A DNA stretch of 64,000 nucleotides from CAVRJC01 sp963721435. GTDB taxonomy: Bacteria > Actinomycetota > Acidimicrobiia > IMCC26256 > DASPTH01. The DNA is taken from contig CAVRJC010000008.1 of NCBI GenBank assembly GCA_963721435.1, positions 128,428-192,427 on the forward strand. The letters run 5' to 3'. Positions 16,420 to 24,989 of the stretch are shown piece by piece. The translations under genes were made by a program, and so were the position numbers. Under the pieces are notes generated by a model that made no database searches, was not told the DNA's origin, and was given only the letters and a program-made list of their open reading frames with translations. Numbering within the stretch: position 1 is the first letter of the stretch; every line of letters starts with the position of its first letter.

Positions 16420-17604
16420 GTGCGCGAGATCCCGCTCGACGAGATCACGATCGTGGGTGCACTCGACGTCGAACGCACCGCGACCGGGCTCGCGCCGCGT
16501 CGGCTCCCCGAGTGGACCCGACCGCAACTCCCCGACGACCTCACCCGCGTGATGGTCGCCATGACCGCGGGCGTCCGCCTCGCGTTCACCACGACCGCGA
16601 CCACCATCGAGCTCGACGCCATGGTGTCGATGTTCGTCCGGCCCGGCGCCAACGAGCGGCCGATCGCGTTCGAGCTCCTGGTCGACGGCGAGGTCATGAG
16701 CCGGGCCGAGACCCTGGACGGCAACCGCATCGCCTTCGACCTCACCCGCAACCGCTTCGAGCTGATCGAGGGTGAGCCGGCGCGACTCCGCTTCGACGGC
16801 CTGCCCGAGGGCCCGAAGCACTGCGAGCTCTGGCTGCCCCACAACGCGGTGGTCGAGCTGCGAGCGCTCCGCATCGACGACGACGCCACGCTCGAGGCGC
16901 CCGACGCCACCAGCGGGCCCCGACCGCGCTGGATCCACCACGGCAGCTCGATCAGCCACTGCGCGGAGGCGCCGACGCCCACCACCACCTGGCCCGCGAT
17001 CGTGGCGCTGCGCGCCGACGTCGATCTCCTCGACCTCGGCCTCGGCGGGAGCTGCCACCTCGACCAGTACGTCGCCCGCACCATCCGCGACGAGCCCGCC
17101 GATTTCATCAGCCTGAAGGTCGGCGTGAACGTCATCAACTTCGACTCCATGCGAGAGCGGGCGTTCCGGCCCGCGCTCCACGGCTTCCTCGACACGGTGC
17201 GGGACGGTCATCCCGACACCCCGATCGTCGTCGCGTCGCTGATCGTCTTCCCCATCGCGGAGGACACCCCGGGCCCGACGATCGCCGACGGGCTGACCGC
17301 ATGGAAGACGGTCGACGCGTCGCGTGAGTCGCGCATGGGCAGCATGACCGCGCGGCGTTGCCGGGAGATCATCGCCGAGGTCGTCGCGCAGCGTCGCGAG
17401 CACGGCGACAGCAACCTCCACTACCTCGACGGCCTCGAGCTGTTCGGCCCCGAGGATGCCGGCGACCTCCCGGATGGCCTGCACCCGAACACGCGCGGCT
17501 ACGCGCGGATCGGCGAACGCTTCCTGAGCGCCGCGTTCGGAGACCACGGCCCCTTCGCGCTCGCGGACCGTGAGCGCACGTCACGCCGCCCGCCGACTCC
17601 GTGA
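16420..17604 (+). CDS. GDSL/SGNH-family hydrolase
   Basis: 394 residues. The N-terminal half is a beta-rich jelly-roll-like domain (AFTTTATTIELDAMVSMF, ELLVDGEVMSRAETLDG), as in two-domain carbohydrate esterases. The SGNH fold follows: nucleophile block HHGSSISHC, Gly block DLGLGGSCHLDQ, Asn block KVGVNVIN, and the Asp-His pair in LPDGLHPNTRGY. All four SGNH positions are present, so an active esterase or lipase is likely. No signal peptide is seen. GTG 16420 is preceded by AGGAG; GTG 16417 is an alternative. The long open frame back to 15451 is a shadow of the Rieske gene. Confidence 0.85.
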   Translation: MREIPLDEITIVGALDVERTATGLAPRRLPEWTRPQLPDDLTRVMVAMTAGVRLAFTTTATTIELDAMVSMFVRPGANERPIAFELLVDGEVMSRAETLDGNRIAFDLTRNRFELIEGEPARLRFDGLPEGPKHCELWLPHNAVVELRALRIDDDATLEAPDATSGPRPRWIHHGSSISHCAEAPTPTTTWPAIVALRADVDLLDLGLGGSCHLDQYVARTIRDEPADFISLKVGVNVINFDSMRERAFRPALHGFLDTVRDGHPDTPIVVASLIVFPIAEDTPGPTIADGLTAWKTVDASRESRMGSMTARRCREIIAEVVAQRREHGDSNLHYLDGLELFGPEDAGDLPDGLHPNTRGYARIGERFLSAAFGDHGPFALADRERTSRRPPTP

Positions 17605-17639
17605 CGGGCGGCCACCTGCAGGCTGATCGGCCGTTCGCA

Positions 17640-17645
17640 TAGGCT
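17640..17645 (+). promoter_or_regulatory. Probable -10 box of LLM gene at 17654
   Basis: TAGGCT lies 8 bases upstream of ATG 17654 and no ribosome site is visible, fitting a leaderless message. Confidence 0.4.
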
Positions 17646-17653
17646 CCGCGCCC

Positions 17654-18637
17654 ATGCCGTTCTCCGTATCACGCTTCAACTGCATCCAGCCCGGAATGGA
17701 GCGCACCGAGCTCTCGGCGCGCTACCAGGCCGTCGTCGAGATGGCCGGGTACGCCGACGAGCACGGGTTCACCATGCTCACGCTCGAAGAGCACCACGGC
17801 ATCGACGACGGCTACTGCCCATCGCCCCTGGTGCTCGCAGGCCTGATCTTCGGTCGTACCAAGAGCGTCGCGGTGACCATCTCGGCACTGCTCACGCCGC
17901 TGCACGACCCGCTGCGCATCGCCGAGGACATCGCGGTGCTCGACCTCGCGAGCGCGGGACGCCTCACGGTCATCGCGGGCATCGGGTATCGGCCCGAGGA
18001 GTACGCGATGTTCGAGAAGGACTGGGAGCACCGCGGCGCAGTGCAGGACGAAGTGGTCGACACGATGTTGAAGGCGTGGACCGCGGAGCCGTTCGAGTAC
18101 CACGGCACCACGGTGAGGGTCACGCCGCGTCCGTTCACCGAGCCGCACCCGCCGTTGATGATCGGCGGCACGAGCCGGCCCGCCGCGCGCCGCGCCGCGC
18201 GCTTCGGGCTCCCGCTCATGACTGCCAAGCACATGCCCGAGCTCGAGGCCTACTACTACGCGCAGTGCGCGGAGCACGGCACCCAGGGGTTCTGCATGAT
18301 GCCGGGTGAGGAGACGGTCATGATGCACGTCTCCGAAGACCCGGATCGCGCATGGGCCGAGCTCGGCAAGTACTTCTGGCACGAAGCGTCGCAGTACGCG
18401 GGCTGGCAGACCCCCGACATCCACTCCTCGGTGCACTCGTACGCGCACGACATCGTGTCGCTGCGCGAAGAGGGCATCTACCAGGTGTGCACTCCCGACG
18501 AGCTCGTCGAGCGCATGCGCGCCCAGGGCGACTTCGCCGCATGCAACCTCCACCCGCTCGTCGGCGGGATGCCCATCGACGAGGGGTGGAAGTCGCTGCA
18601 GCTGTACGTGGAGCAGGTGCTGCCGAAGCTCGGGTGA
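17654..18637 (+). CDS. LLM-class flavin/F420-dependent oxidoreductase
   Basis: A 327-residue luciferase-like TIM-barrel oxidoreductase. Signatures include YADEHGFTMLTLEEHHG near the N-terminus, DIAVLDLASAGRLTVIAGIG in the middle and HPPLMIGGTSRPAARRAARFG before the C-terminal helices. Family members are FMN- or F420-linked monooxygenases or dehydrogenases. No partner flavin reductase is adjacent, so F420 use is more likely but unproven. It converges on the ABC substrate-binding gene with only 7 bases between the stops. Confidence 0.9.
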   Translation: MPFSVSRFNCIQPGMERTELSARYQAVVEMAGYADEHGFTMLTLEEHHGIDDGYCPSPLVLAGLIFGRTKSVAVTISALLTPLHDPLRIAEDIAVLDLASAGRLTVIAGIGYRPEEYAMFEKDWEHRGAVQDEVVDTMLKAWTAEPFEYHGTTVRVTPRPFTEPHPPLMIGGTSRPAARRAARFGLPLMTAKHMPELEAYYYAQCAEHGTQGFCMMPGEETVMMHVSEDPDRAWAELGKYFWHEASQYAGWQTPDIHSSVHSYAHDIVSLREEGIYQVCTPDELVERMRAQGDFAACNLHPLVGGMPIDEGWKSLQLYVEQVLPKLG

Positions 18638-18644
18638 GCCCCGC

Positions 18645-20298
18645 TTACGTCGCGGCCGAGCTCGGCTGCGGACCGCCTCCGGTGCTCGGGCAGTTGTCGC
18701 ACGTGTAGGGACCGATCACGTCCGAGGCCGGGACCGCGTCAAGGGTCGCGATCGAGTTCGTCGTGTCGAAGAGCTTCACGCCCTTCGGGTACTTCCCGAT
18801 CGCGAAGCGCTTGCCGCCTTCGAGGTACATGTACTTGCCCTGGCCGCTGATCGGGACCTGGTTCGACGGGCCTGACACGTTGGGGTTCCACCAGCCGATG
18901 GCCGTCCCGATGCGTTGCGTGAGCGCGGGAGTGACCAAGCTCGACTCGAGGTTCGTGATCATGCCCGAGTACGCGCCGCCGACGGGCGGGAACTTCTGCA
19001 GCCCGGCGTTGTAGGTCTTGGTGGTGAGCGTCGGGCCTGCGAGCGCGACACCGTCGTAGATGCGACGGATGGAGCGCGAGCACCCCAGGTGAATGGGTCC
19101 CCTGGTTCTTGCCCCAGTACCACTGGAACCAGGTGGTGATCGTGTCCGCCGAGCCACCGTTCACCGTCGGCGTGAACCACACCGGCCCGAACGCGTGCGC
19201 CCACTGCTTCGCGTCGAAGTTCCGGGCGAAGAAGTCGAGGTCGATGTAGCCGTTGCCGGCCTCGACCCACTCGGGGAAGTAGTCGTTCGAGGTCGCCGCC
19301 TGCGTGAACGCGGTGGTCTGGGTGGGGCCGATGCCGAGGTGCACGATGGTGGTGACGCCCGCGCTCTTGAGCTTGGCGATCAGCGTCGGCGCCTGCGACT
19401 GCACCTGGGCCGAGAGCTGGCTGGCGTCGTCGGGCACGGTGAACGCGACGATGTTGGCGGAATCGATCTTGGGCCCGCCGTACTTGTCGTACGCCTTCAC
19501 GAAGTCCTGCGGGTCGACGCCGAGGGTGCCCGACGGGTAGATGATGCCGATCTTGCGCTTCGTGTTCTTCAGCGCGTCGCCGGCGTAGATCGCGTTGCCC
19601 GTGCTCGCGTTCTTGGCGACGAACTCACCGGTGATCGCCTCGTACGGCGCGTACGTCTGCGCGACGGTGAGCGGCGTCGGGTTCGCCGGCACCTTGCCGG
19701 CGGCGATGGCGGCGTCGAAGATCTGCCCCCCGCCGTTCTGCCCGGCCGGCGCGAGCGACGCGAGGTCGATGACGCCGAACGGCTTCTTCTGCAGCACCGC
19801 GATCGCGTCGGCACGCTGCGCGGCCTCGTCCGAGCCCGTCGACGTCACGAACTCGTATTTGATGGTGCGGCCCCAGAGGTTGTACACGCTCGACAGGAGC
19901 GCGTCGTCGTCGTAGGTCGCGTTCTCGCTGCGTCCGTTCGCGCCCGTCGCCTGGTTCTTGATGCCACCGTTCTGCGGCGACAGGTCGCCCGCGGCCGGCG
20001 GGATCAATGCGACCACCAGGATCGAGTCCTTGGTGACGCCCTGCGCGGTGGCGCCACCGTTGTCCTCGCCCTTGGCGAACGGCCGGGTGCACGGGCCGAT
20101 GGCGTAGTACTGCACCTTCCAGCGCCCGGTGGTCTTGTCGCAGTTCGGCTGGTTCAGCGCCGCCGGAGTGCCGAGACCGATGTCGTTGTTGACCTTCGCC
20201 GCGCCCGTGGGCGAGCCCCCGAGCGTTGCGAGAAGACCGACGGCCAGCGCGAGCACGATGAGCACGATGACGGACCGCGAATAGACACGACGCTTCAT
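18645..20298 (-). CDS. ABC transporter substrate-binding protein, branched-chain amino-acid type (frameshifted)
   Basis: About 550 residues when joined. It has an N-terminal signal peptide (RSVIVLIVLALAVGLLATLG), then the type I periplasmic-binding fold of the LivJ-like family (ILVVALIPPAAGDL, KIGIIYPSGTLGVDPQDFV, GVTTIVHLGIGPTQTTAF). After WGKNQGT the frame shifts. Removing one base from the GGG at 19095-19097 continues through IYDGVALAGPTLTTKTYN to the stop at 18645. No lipobox Cys is obvious. ATG 20298 follows a GGGGGG ribosome site. No permease or ATPase gene is nearby, as often seen for such orphan binding proteins in this group. Confidence 0.8.
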
Positions 20299-20432
20299 GT
20301 TCCCCCCGGACGTCGAAGCAAGTGTTCTCCGTGGGGCTTCATACCACGCCCCCGTGCACCCCGTCAGGTCACCCCCGGTAACGTGCGCCCTGTCGAGGCG
20401 CGGCGAGCGCACGGAATCGAAAGGTGGACGCG

Positions 20433-21500
20433 ATGGCTGACCTGGCGAAGACGGTGCTCGGGCGCACCGGGCTCGAGGTGACGAGACTCGGCTACGGCGC
20501 CATGGAGCTGCGCGGCCCCGCGGGCGGGCGGGGACGAGAGATCGATCCCGCCGACGCCGCCCGCATCCTCAACGCGGTCCTCGACGCCGGCATCAACTTC
20601 ATCGACACCTCGCCCGACTACGGCGACTCCGAAGCACTCATCGGCGCGGCGATCTCGGGCCGTCGCGACGAGTTCTACCTCGCGAGCAAGTGCGGGTGCC
20701 CGATCAACCAGCCGCCCCCGCCCGAGGGCGAACGACCCGAGCACGTGTTCACGCCCGAGAACATCCGCGCCGGCGTCGAGCAGAGCCTGGAACGCATGAA
20801 GACCGATCACATCGACCTCGTGCAGTTCCACGTGAGCCCGTCACGCGAGGTCCTCGAGCAGAACGGCGCCGTCGAAGCGCTCGCCGCGTTGCGCGACGAA
20901 GGGAAGGTCCGCTTCCTCGGGATGTCGGGCACGCTGCCAAACATCAACGATCACATCGCGATGGGTGTCTTCGACGCATTCCAGATCCCGTACTCCGCGC
21001 TCGAGCGCGAGCACGAAGCCGTGATCGCCGAAGCGGCCGACGCAGGGTCCGGCACCATCATTCGTGGTGGTGTCGCGCGCGGGCAGCCCGACAAGATGCC
21101 CGCAGTCGCCGATCTGCCCGCGCCGTGGGCCGACGCGATGCAGCAGATGGCACGGATGCGACGCGACCGGTGGGAGCAGGCCGACCTCGACGACCTGCTC
21201 GACGGCGCCACGCGCAGCGAGTTCACGCTGCGCTTCACACTCAGCCATCCGCAGATGCACACGACGATCGTCGGCACCGCCAACCCCGATCACCTCGCCA
21301 CGAACGTCGCCGCGGCGGCAAAGGGCGCGTTGCCCGCCGACGTCTACGCGGAAGCAAAGCGGAGGAGGCTGGCGCAGACGGAAGAGTCGACCCGTGCAGT
21401 CGGCGAGCGCGCCGCGGTCGACGGGGAGCAGTGCACCGTGCACCGCACTGGCCTCGTCGGACGCGACGAACGCGACGACCGCGGCCACTTCGTCGGGTGA
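20433..21500 (+). CDS. Aldo/keto reductase (C-terminal end uncertain)
   Basis: An aldo/keto reductase with a complete tetrad: Asp and Tyr in FIDTSPDYGDSE, Lys in LASKCGCP and His in LVQFHVSP. A late TTIVGTANPDHLATNV segment is typical of the actinobacterial subgroup. ATG 20433 has an AAAGG site 8 bases upstream; GTG 20424 is too close to it. Family similarity ends around 21375 (VYAEAKRRRLAQ). The remaining frame to 21500 runs antisense into the SDR gene, so the true stop was probably lost to an indel. Confidence 0.8.
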   Translation: MADLAKTVLGRTGLEVTRLGYGAMELRGPAGGRGREIDPADAARILNAVLDAGINFIDTSPDYGDSEALIGAAISGRRDEFYLASKCGCPINQPPPPEGERPEHVFTPENIRAGVEQSLERMKTDHIDLVQFHVSPSREVLEQNGAVEALAALRDEGKVRFLGMSGTLPNINDHIAMGVFDAFQIPYSALEREHEAVIAEAADAGSGTIIRGGVARGQPDKMPAVADLPAPWADAMQQMARMRRDRWEQADLDDLLDGATRSEFTLRFTLSHPQMHTTIVGTANPDHLATNVAAAAKGALPADVYAEAKRRRLAQTEESTRAVGERAAVDGEQCTVHRTGLVGRDERDDRGHFVG

Positions 21501-22157
21501 GTTCATCCCGCGAAAGCCCGAGTAGTTCAGCACGAGGTTGAAGTCGATGTCGTCCGGGAACGACACCGCGTCGACGAGCGCGGTCTGCGTGCCGCCGGGC
21601 AGCACCGCGTTGACACGGAGCGGCGTCTTGACGTACTCCATCGCGATCGCCTTCGTCATCAGGGCGATGGCGGCCTTCGACATGCAGTAGGCGACGGTGT
21701 ACGCCTGGCCCTCGATCGCGGCCGTCGACGCGACGTTCACGATGTTGCCTTCGGTCGCGAGCAGGTGCGGGATCGCCGCCTGCGCCATGAAGAACGGGCC
21801 GTCGGCGTTCACACCCATGGTGAGTCGGTAGTCGGCTTCCGGCATCTCGTCGAAGCGCGCGGTGCGCAGCACCCCGGCGACGTTGGCGAGCACGTCGAGC
21901 CTCCCGAACTCGCTGACGCACGCGTCGACCGTGGCGCGGCACTCGTCGCGCCGCGACACGTCGCCCTGGCGCACGCGGATCTCACCGGCGGATCCGGCGG
22001 CGAGATCGACCGTCTCCTTCAGGCCGTCGGCGTTGAGGTCGAACGCGAGCACCTGCGCCCCCTCGCTCGCGAACCGGAGTGCCACCGCGCGTCCGATGCC
22101 GGATGCCGCGCCGGTCACGAGGACGGCCTTGCCCGCGAAGCGTTGCGTGTCGATCAT
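21396..22157 (-). CDS. Short-chain dehydrogenase/reductase (stop apparently lost)
   Basis: A classical SDR starting at ATG 22157 after GAAAGG. It has TGAASGIG, NVAGVLRT, the Ser segment NVASTAAIEG and the Tyr/Lys pair YCMSK. The fold ends in HGALLPVDRGALAD at about 21399. There the frame stays open to 20841 through antisense sequence. Deleting one base of TGCAC would give GAC TGA, the expected end, so I place the gene end at about 21396. It lies 47 bases downstream of an amidohydrolase gene and probably shares its operon. Confidence 0.8.
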
Positions 22158-22204
22158 GAGAAGCCTTTCGGGCCGCGAGGAACGAGTGGTTCAGGAGCAG
22201 CAGA

Positions 22205-23464
22205 TCAGGCGAATGCTGCCTGCTGCCGGAACGCCCACATGCCGTGCTCGGCGGGAATCTCGTCGAGCGGCACGTCGAGGTCGGTGAACGACGGGGCGTT
22301 GATCCGCGCCGCCACCTTCGCCAACGCGTCGGCATCGAGGCCGTAGACGCGACACGCGTTGAAGCCCGCGATGTCGCGCACGACGTCTTCCGGGAACCCG
22401 TGGTACGTGTACCGCATCGCCTGCTGGCTCACCGGCATGACGTCGGGGTCCTGGGAGATGCGCCACGTGCCTTCGACGTGCGGGTAGTCGGTGCCCCACA
22501 GGCACTGCGACGTGTACCCGTGCTCGAGCGCGTCTTCTGCTTCGAAACGGGCCTGGAAGCTCGCGCCGAGGAACACGTTGCGGCGCATGTACTCGCTCGG
22601 CTTCATCTCGAGCCCGGCGCCGTAGGCGGTGGCGGAGTCGAGGTCGAGCATCTTCGTGTACCACCAGTTGCCCGGCGCTTCCGTGATCACGTACTTGAGG
22701 TTGGGGTGGCGGTCGAACACGCCGGAGAAGATCAGCCGGTGGATGGGCTTGCGGCTGTCTTCCTGCGCTTCGTAGAGCCAGATCGAGTGGCCACCGGGGA
22801 GGTCGGTCGGGGTGCCCGAACCGCCGTGCGTCGCGAGCGTCATGCCGAGGTCTTCGCACGCGGCCCAGAACGGCTCCCACACGGGGTCCTGGTAGAAGAA
22901 CTTGCCGCTCCACCGCGACTTGGTGCTCTCTCCCGGTCCGCTCTCGGCGGGGAAGTTCACGCCGCGGAGGCCGTGCTCACGCGCCCACGTGAGCTCTTCG
23001 ATCGCGGCGTCGATGTCCCACATCGGCAGGTGCGCGAGGCCCACGTGACGCTCGGGCTCGATCGAGCAGTAGTCGGCGAGCCACGCGTTGTAGATGTGGC
23101 GACCGACACCCGCGAGCTCGGCTTCGGTGTCGTAGACACGAGCCATGCTGAGGCCGCCGACCGACGCGTCGGAGATGTTGAACGGGACCGGCTGGCCGTT
23201 CTGGCTGCCGTGGAACAGCACCTCGGCCGCGGTGCCGTCCTGATCGAGGTCGGCGAGGCGCGACGCGGCGTCGTAGTGGCCCTTGGTCGGGATGAGGTCG
23301 GCGACCATGCGGCTCGGGCTGTCGGGGCCATCCACCACTGCAGTGAACGCGTCGAAGTCGTCGAGGTACCGCTGCGGGCAGTAGGCCCGGAGGTCTTCGG
23401 CGAGGCGGGGGCCGATATGAGTGTCGCAGGAAACGATGACGACAGGATCGGATGACTGGGTCAT
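22205..23464 (-). CDS. Amidohydrolase family protein (PF04909 type)
   Basis: 419 residues. The N-terminal motif is varied (SCDTHIGP rather than DxDxHxxEP), a mid-strand reads TLATHGGSGTP, and the catalytic Asp is in LWGTDYPHVEG. ATG 23464 overlaps the stop of the small upstream gene (ATGA), so the two are translationally coupled. It is a paralogue of the broken amidohydrolase at 39953-41120 (compare NVFLGASFQ/NCWFGASML and TDYPHVEGTW/ADYPHTEGTW). It probably hydrolyses or decarboxylates a cyclic intermediate. Confidence 0.88.
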   Translation of the reverse strand: MTQSSDPVVIVSCDTHIGPRLAEDLRAYCPQRYLDDFDAFTAVVDGPDSPSRMVADLIPTKGHYDAASRLADLDQDGTAAEVLFHGSQNGQPVPFNISDASVGGLSMARVYDTEAELAGVGRHIYNAWLADYCSIEPERHVGLAHLPMWDIDAAIEELTWAREHGLRGVNFPAESGPGESTKSRWSGKFFYQDPVWEPFWAACEDLGMTLATHGGSGTPTDLPGGHSIWLYEAQEDSRKPIHRLIFSGVFDRHPNLKYVITEAPGNWWYTKMLDLDSATAYGAGLEMKPSEYMRRNVFLGASFQARFEAEDALEHGYTSQCLWGTDYPHVEGTWRISQDPDVMPVSQQAMRYTYHGFPEDVVRDIAGFNACRVYGLDADALAKVAARINAPSFTDLDVPLDEIPAEHGMWAFRQQAAFA

Positions 23465-23973
23465 GTGGCCCCCCGGGCTTGGATGCAGCACGCCTCGACG
23501 TCGGACAACGCCTTCGCGACCGTAGCCGCGTCCACCTTCTCCGCCAGGGTGTCGCCGCCGGCCTCGGCGAGCATGAGCTCGAGCCGGGTGCGCAACCGCC
23601 CGAACGTCCACGGGAGCATGTCACCGAGCGCGGGCACGTCGAAGTCGATCACGTTGTTGACGATGCTGCCGTCCGTGGTCTTGTGGATGTAGTGGTAGTG
23701 CGGCTCGTCGTCGAACATGTCGAAGCGCAGGTACTCGTGCCCGTCGGTGGCGTCGAAGACGTGCACCGTGACGCCTTCGTCGGCGAAGCCACCCTCGGGC
23801 GACTGCTTCAGCATCTCCGCGAGCTCGTCGGGACGGTCCTTGTACGTCTCGATGAGCGACTCGGGGTCGAGGGCGCGGTACTCCACGCCGAAGCGCAGCG
23901 CGCCGGCGTCGAAGTAGCGCGTGTTCTCCTCGACCGGCGGCTGGGGTGAAATCGCGTAGACCTTGCCGATCAT
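23461..23973 (-). CDS. Conserved-looking hypothetical protein, partner of amidohydrolase
   Basis: A 170-residue soluble acidic protein with MIGKVYAISPQPPVEENTRY at the N-terminus, EYLRFDMFDDEPHYHYIHK in the middle and a helical C-terminal half ending in CCIQARGAT. I do not recognise a family. The HYHYIH cluster could bind metal. It overlaps the downstream amidohydrolase by 4 bases, and its start is preceded by GAAGGAGC at the edge of a 63-base tandem repeat. The coupling suggests a small subunit or accessory factor of that amidohydrolase. Confidence 0.65.
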   Translation of the reverse strand: MIGKVYAISPQPPVEENTRYFDAGALRFGVEYRALDPESLIETYKDRPDELAEMLKQSPEGGFADEGVTVHVFDATDGHEYLRFDMFDDEPHYHYIHKTTDGSIVNNVIDFDVPALGDMLPWTFGRLRTRLELMLAEAGGDTLAEKVDAATVAKALSDVEACCIQARGAT

Positions 23974-23985
23974 GGCGAGCTCCTT

Positions 23986-24111
23986 CTTGTCTGGTCGACT
24001 CCGCTTCGCCGTCCCGCTCTCCGAGCACGGCTCCGCTTCGTCTCCTTCCTTGTCTGGTCGACTCCGCTTCGCCGTCCCGCTCTCCGAGCACGGCTCCGCT
24101 TCGTCTCCTTC
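23986..24111. repeat. Perfect 2 x 63-base tandem repeat
   Basis: Two identical 63-base units (23986-24048 and 24049-24111) fill the space between two amidohydrolase-operon genes. Each unit holds two copies of CTCCGCTTCG in direct orientation and begins CTTGTCTGGTCGACTCC. The period is divisible by three, and on the minus strand the unit reads through as an Arg/Glu/Gly-rich peptide, but no start or domain supports translation. The inner unit ends supply the ribosome site of the downstream gene. Confidence 0.9.
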
Positions 24112-24113
24112 TC

Positions 24114-24989
24114 TCAGAGGCGCGTGAACACGTGGCGGGCGGTGTCGCCGAGCAGCGCGCCTTCGGTCGTGGGATCGAGTGCGAGCTCTTCGATCTGGCC
24201 GAGCGCGTGACGGTGACCGACGGTCGGGAAGTTCGTACCGAAGATCGTCTTGGTGCGGCCGGGGCCCCGCAGGAACCTCTGCACCGCGTCACCCCAGTGA
24301 CGTGGGGGGTAGGCCCCGGTGCCGAGGTAGACGTTCGGGAACTTGAGCGCCATCGCGATCGCCTCGTTCTCCCACGGCCAGCCGAGATGTGACAGCACGA
24401 AGCGCGTGTCGGCAAAGTAGAGCGCGGCGCGGTCGATGCCGATCGGCTGGCCGCACTCGCTCGGCATGAGCCCGCCCGAGGTGCCGGCCTGCATCACGAC
24501 CGGGACGTCGGCATCGGTGCACACCGTGTAGAAGGGGAACAGCTCGGCGTGGTCGAACGGTCGGTCGAAGCTGTGCGTGTGCAGGTACGAACCGACGACC
24601 CAGGGGTCGGCGAGGTGGGCGCGCATGTCGCGCACGCCGCGCATCCCGCGCAGCGGATTGATCAGCGCGAGCGCGACGAAGCGCCCGGGCCACCGGCCCA
24701 CGAGCTTCTCCGTCTCCTCCCAGCGGTTCGCGACGTGCTCCTGGTCGAACGGGTCGATCGTGCCGTGGTGGCCGACGTCACCGGTGGGGAGCAGCAACGT
24801 GTCGATGCCGAGATCGTCCATGCGCTCGACCATCACCTCGGGCTCGCAGAAGCTGTCTTCAGGGTTGCGCCGGATCTTCACCGCGACGTCGGAGGCACCG
24901 AGCGCGCCGTCCCACACCGCTTGACGGTCGGGCGTGAACCCGTTGCAGAGGTAGTCCACAATGCCGGTGCGGACGCCTTCAGCGCTCAT
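24114..24989 (-). CDS. Amidohydrolase family protein (PF04909 type, short form)
   Basis: 291 residues. It lacks the usual DxDxH start: the N-terminus reads GIVDYLCNGFTPD. It keeps VVMQAGTSGG, FVLSHLGWPWENEAIA with the metal-site His, and a late TIFGTNFPTVGH where the usual catalytic Asp is Asn. The missing N-terminal HxH-type ligands and the D-to-N change suggest altered metal use or a non-hydrolytic role. It overlaps the CoA ligase gene upstream (24979-24989), so the two are co-translated. Confidence 0.8.
   Translation of the reverse strand: MSAEGVRTGIVDYLCNGFTPDRQAVWDGALGASDVAVKIRRNPEDSFCEPEVMVERMDDLGIDTLLLPTGDVGHHGTIDPFDQEHVANRWEETEKLVGRWPGRFVALALINPLRGMRGVRDMRAHLADPWVVGSYLHTHSFDRPFDHAELFPFYTVCTDADVPVVMQAGTSGGLMPSECGQPIGIDRAALYFADTRFVLSHLGWPWENEAIAMALKFPNVYLGTGAYPPRHWGDAVQRFLRGPGRTKTIFGTNFPTVGHRHALGQIEELALDPTTEGALLGDTARHVFTRL

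Noticed and set aside
23986..24111. 63-base repeat read as a coding extension of a neighbouring gene
   Set aside because: Both flanking genes have their own starts, stops and ribosome sites; the frame through the repeat has no start or domain.
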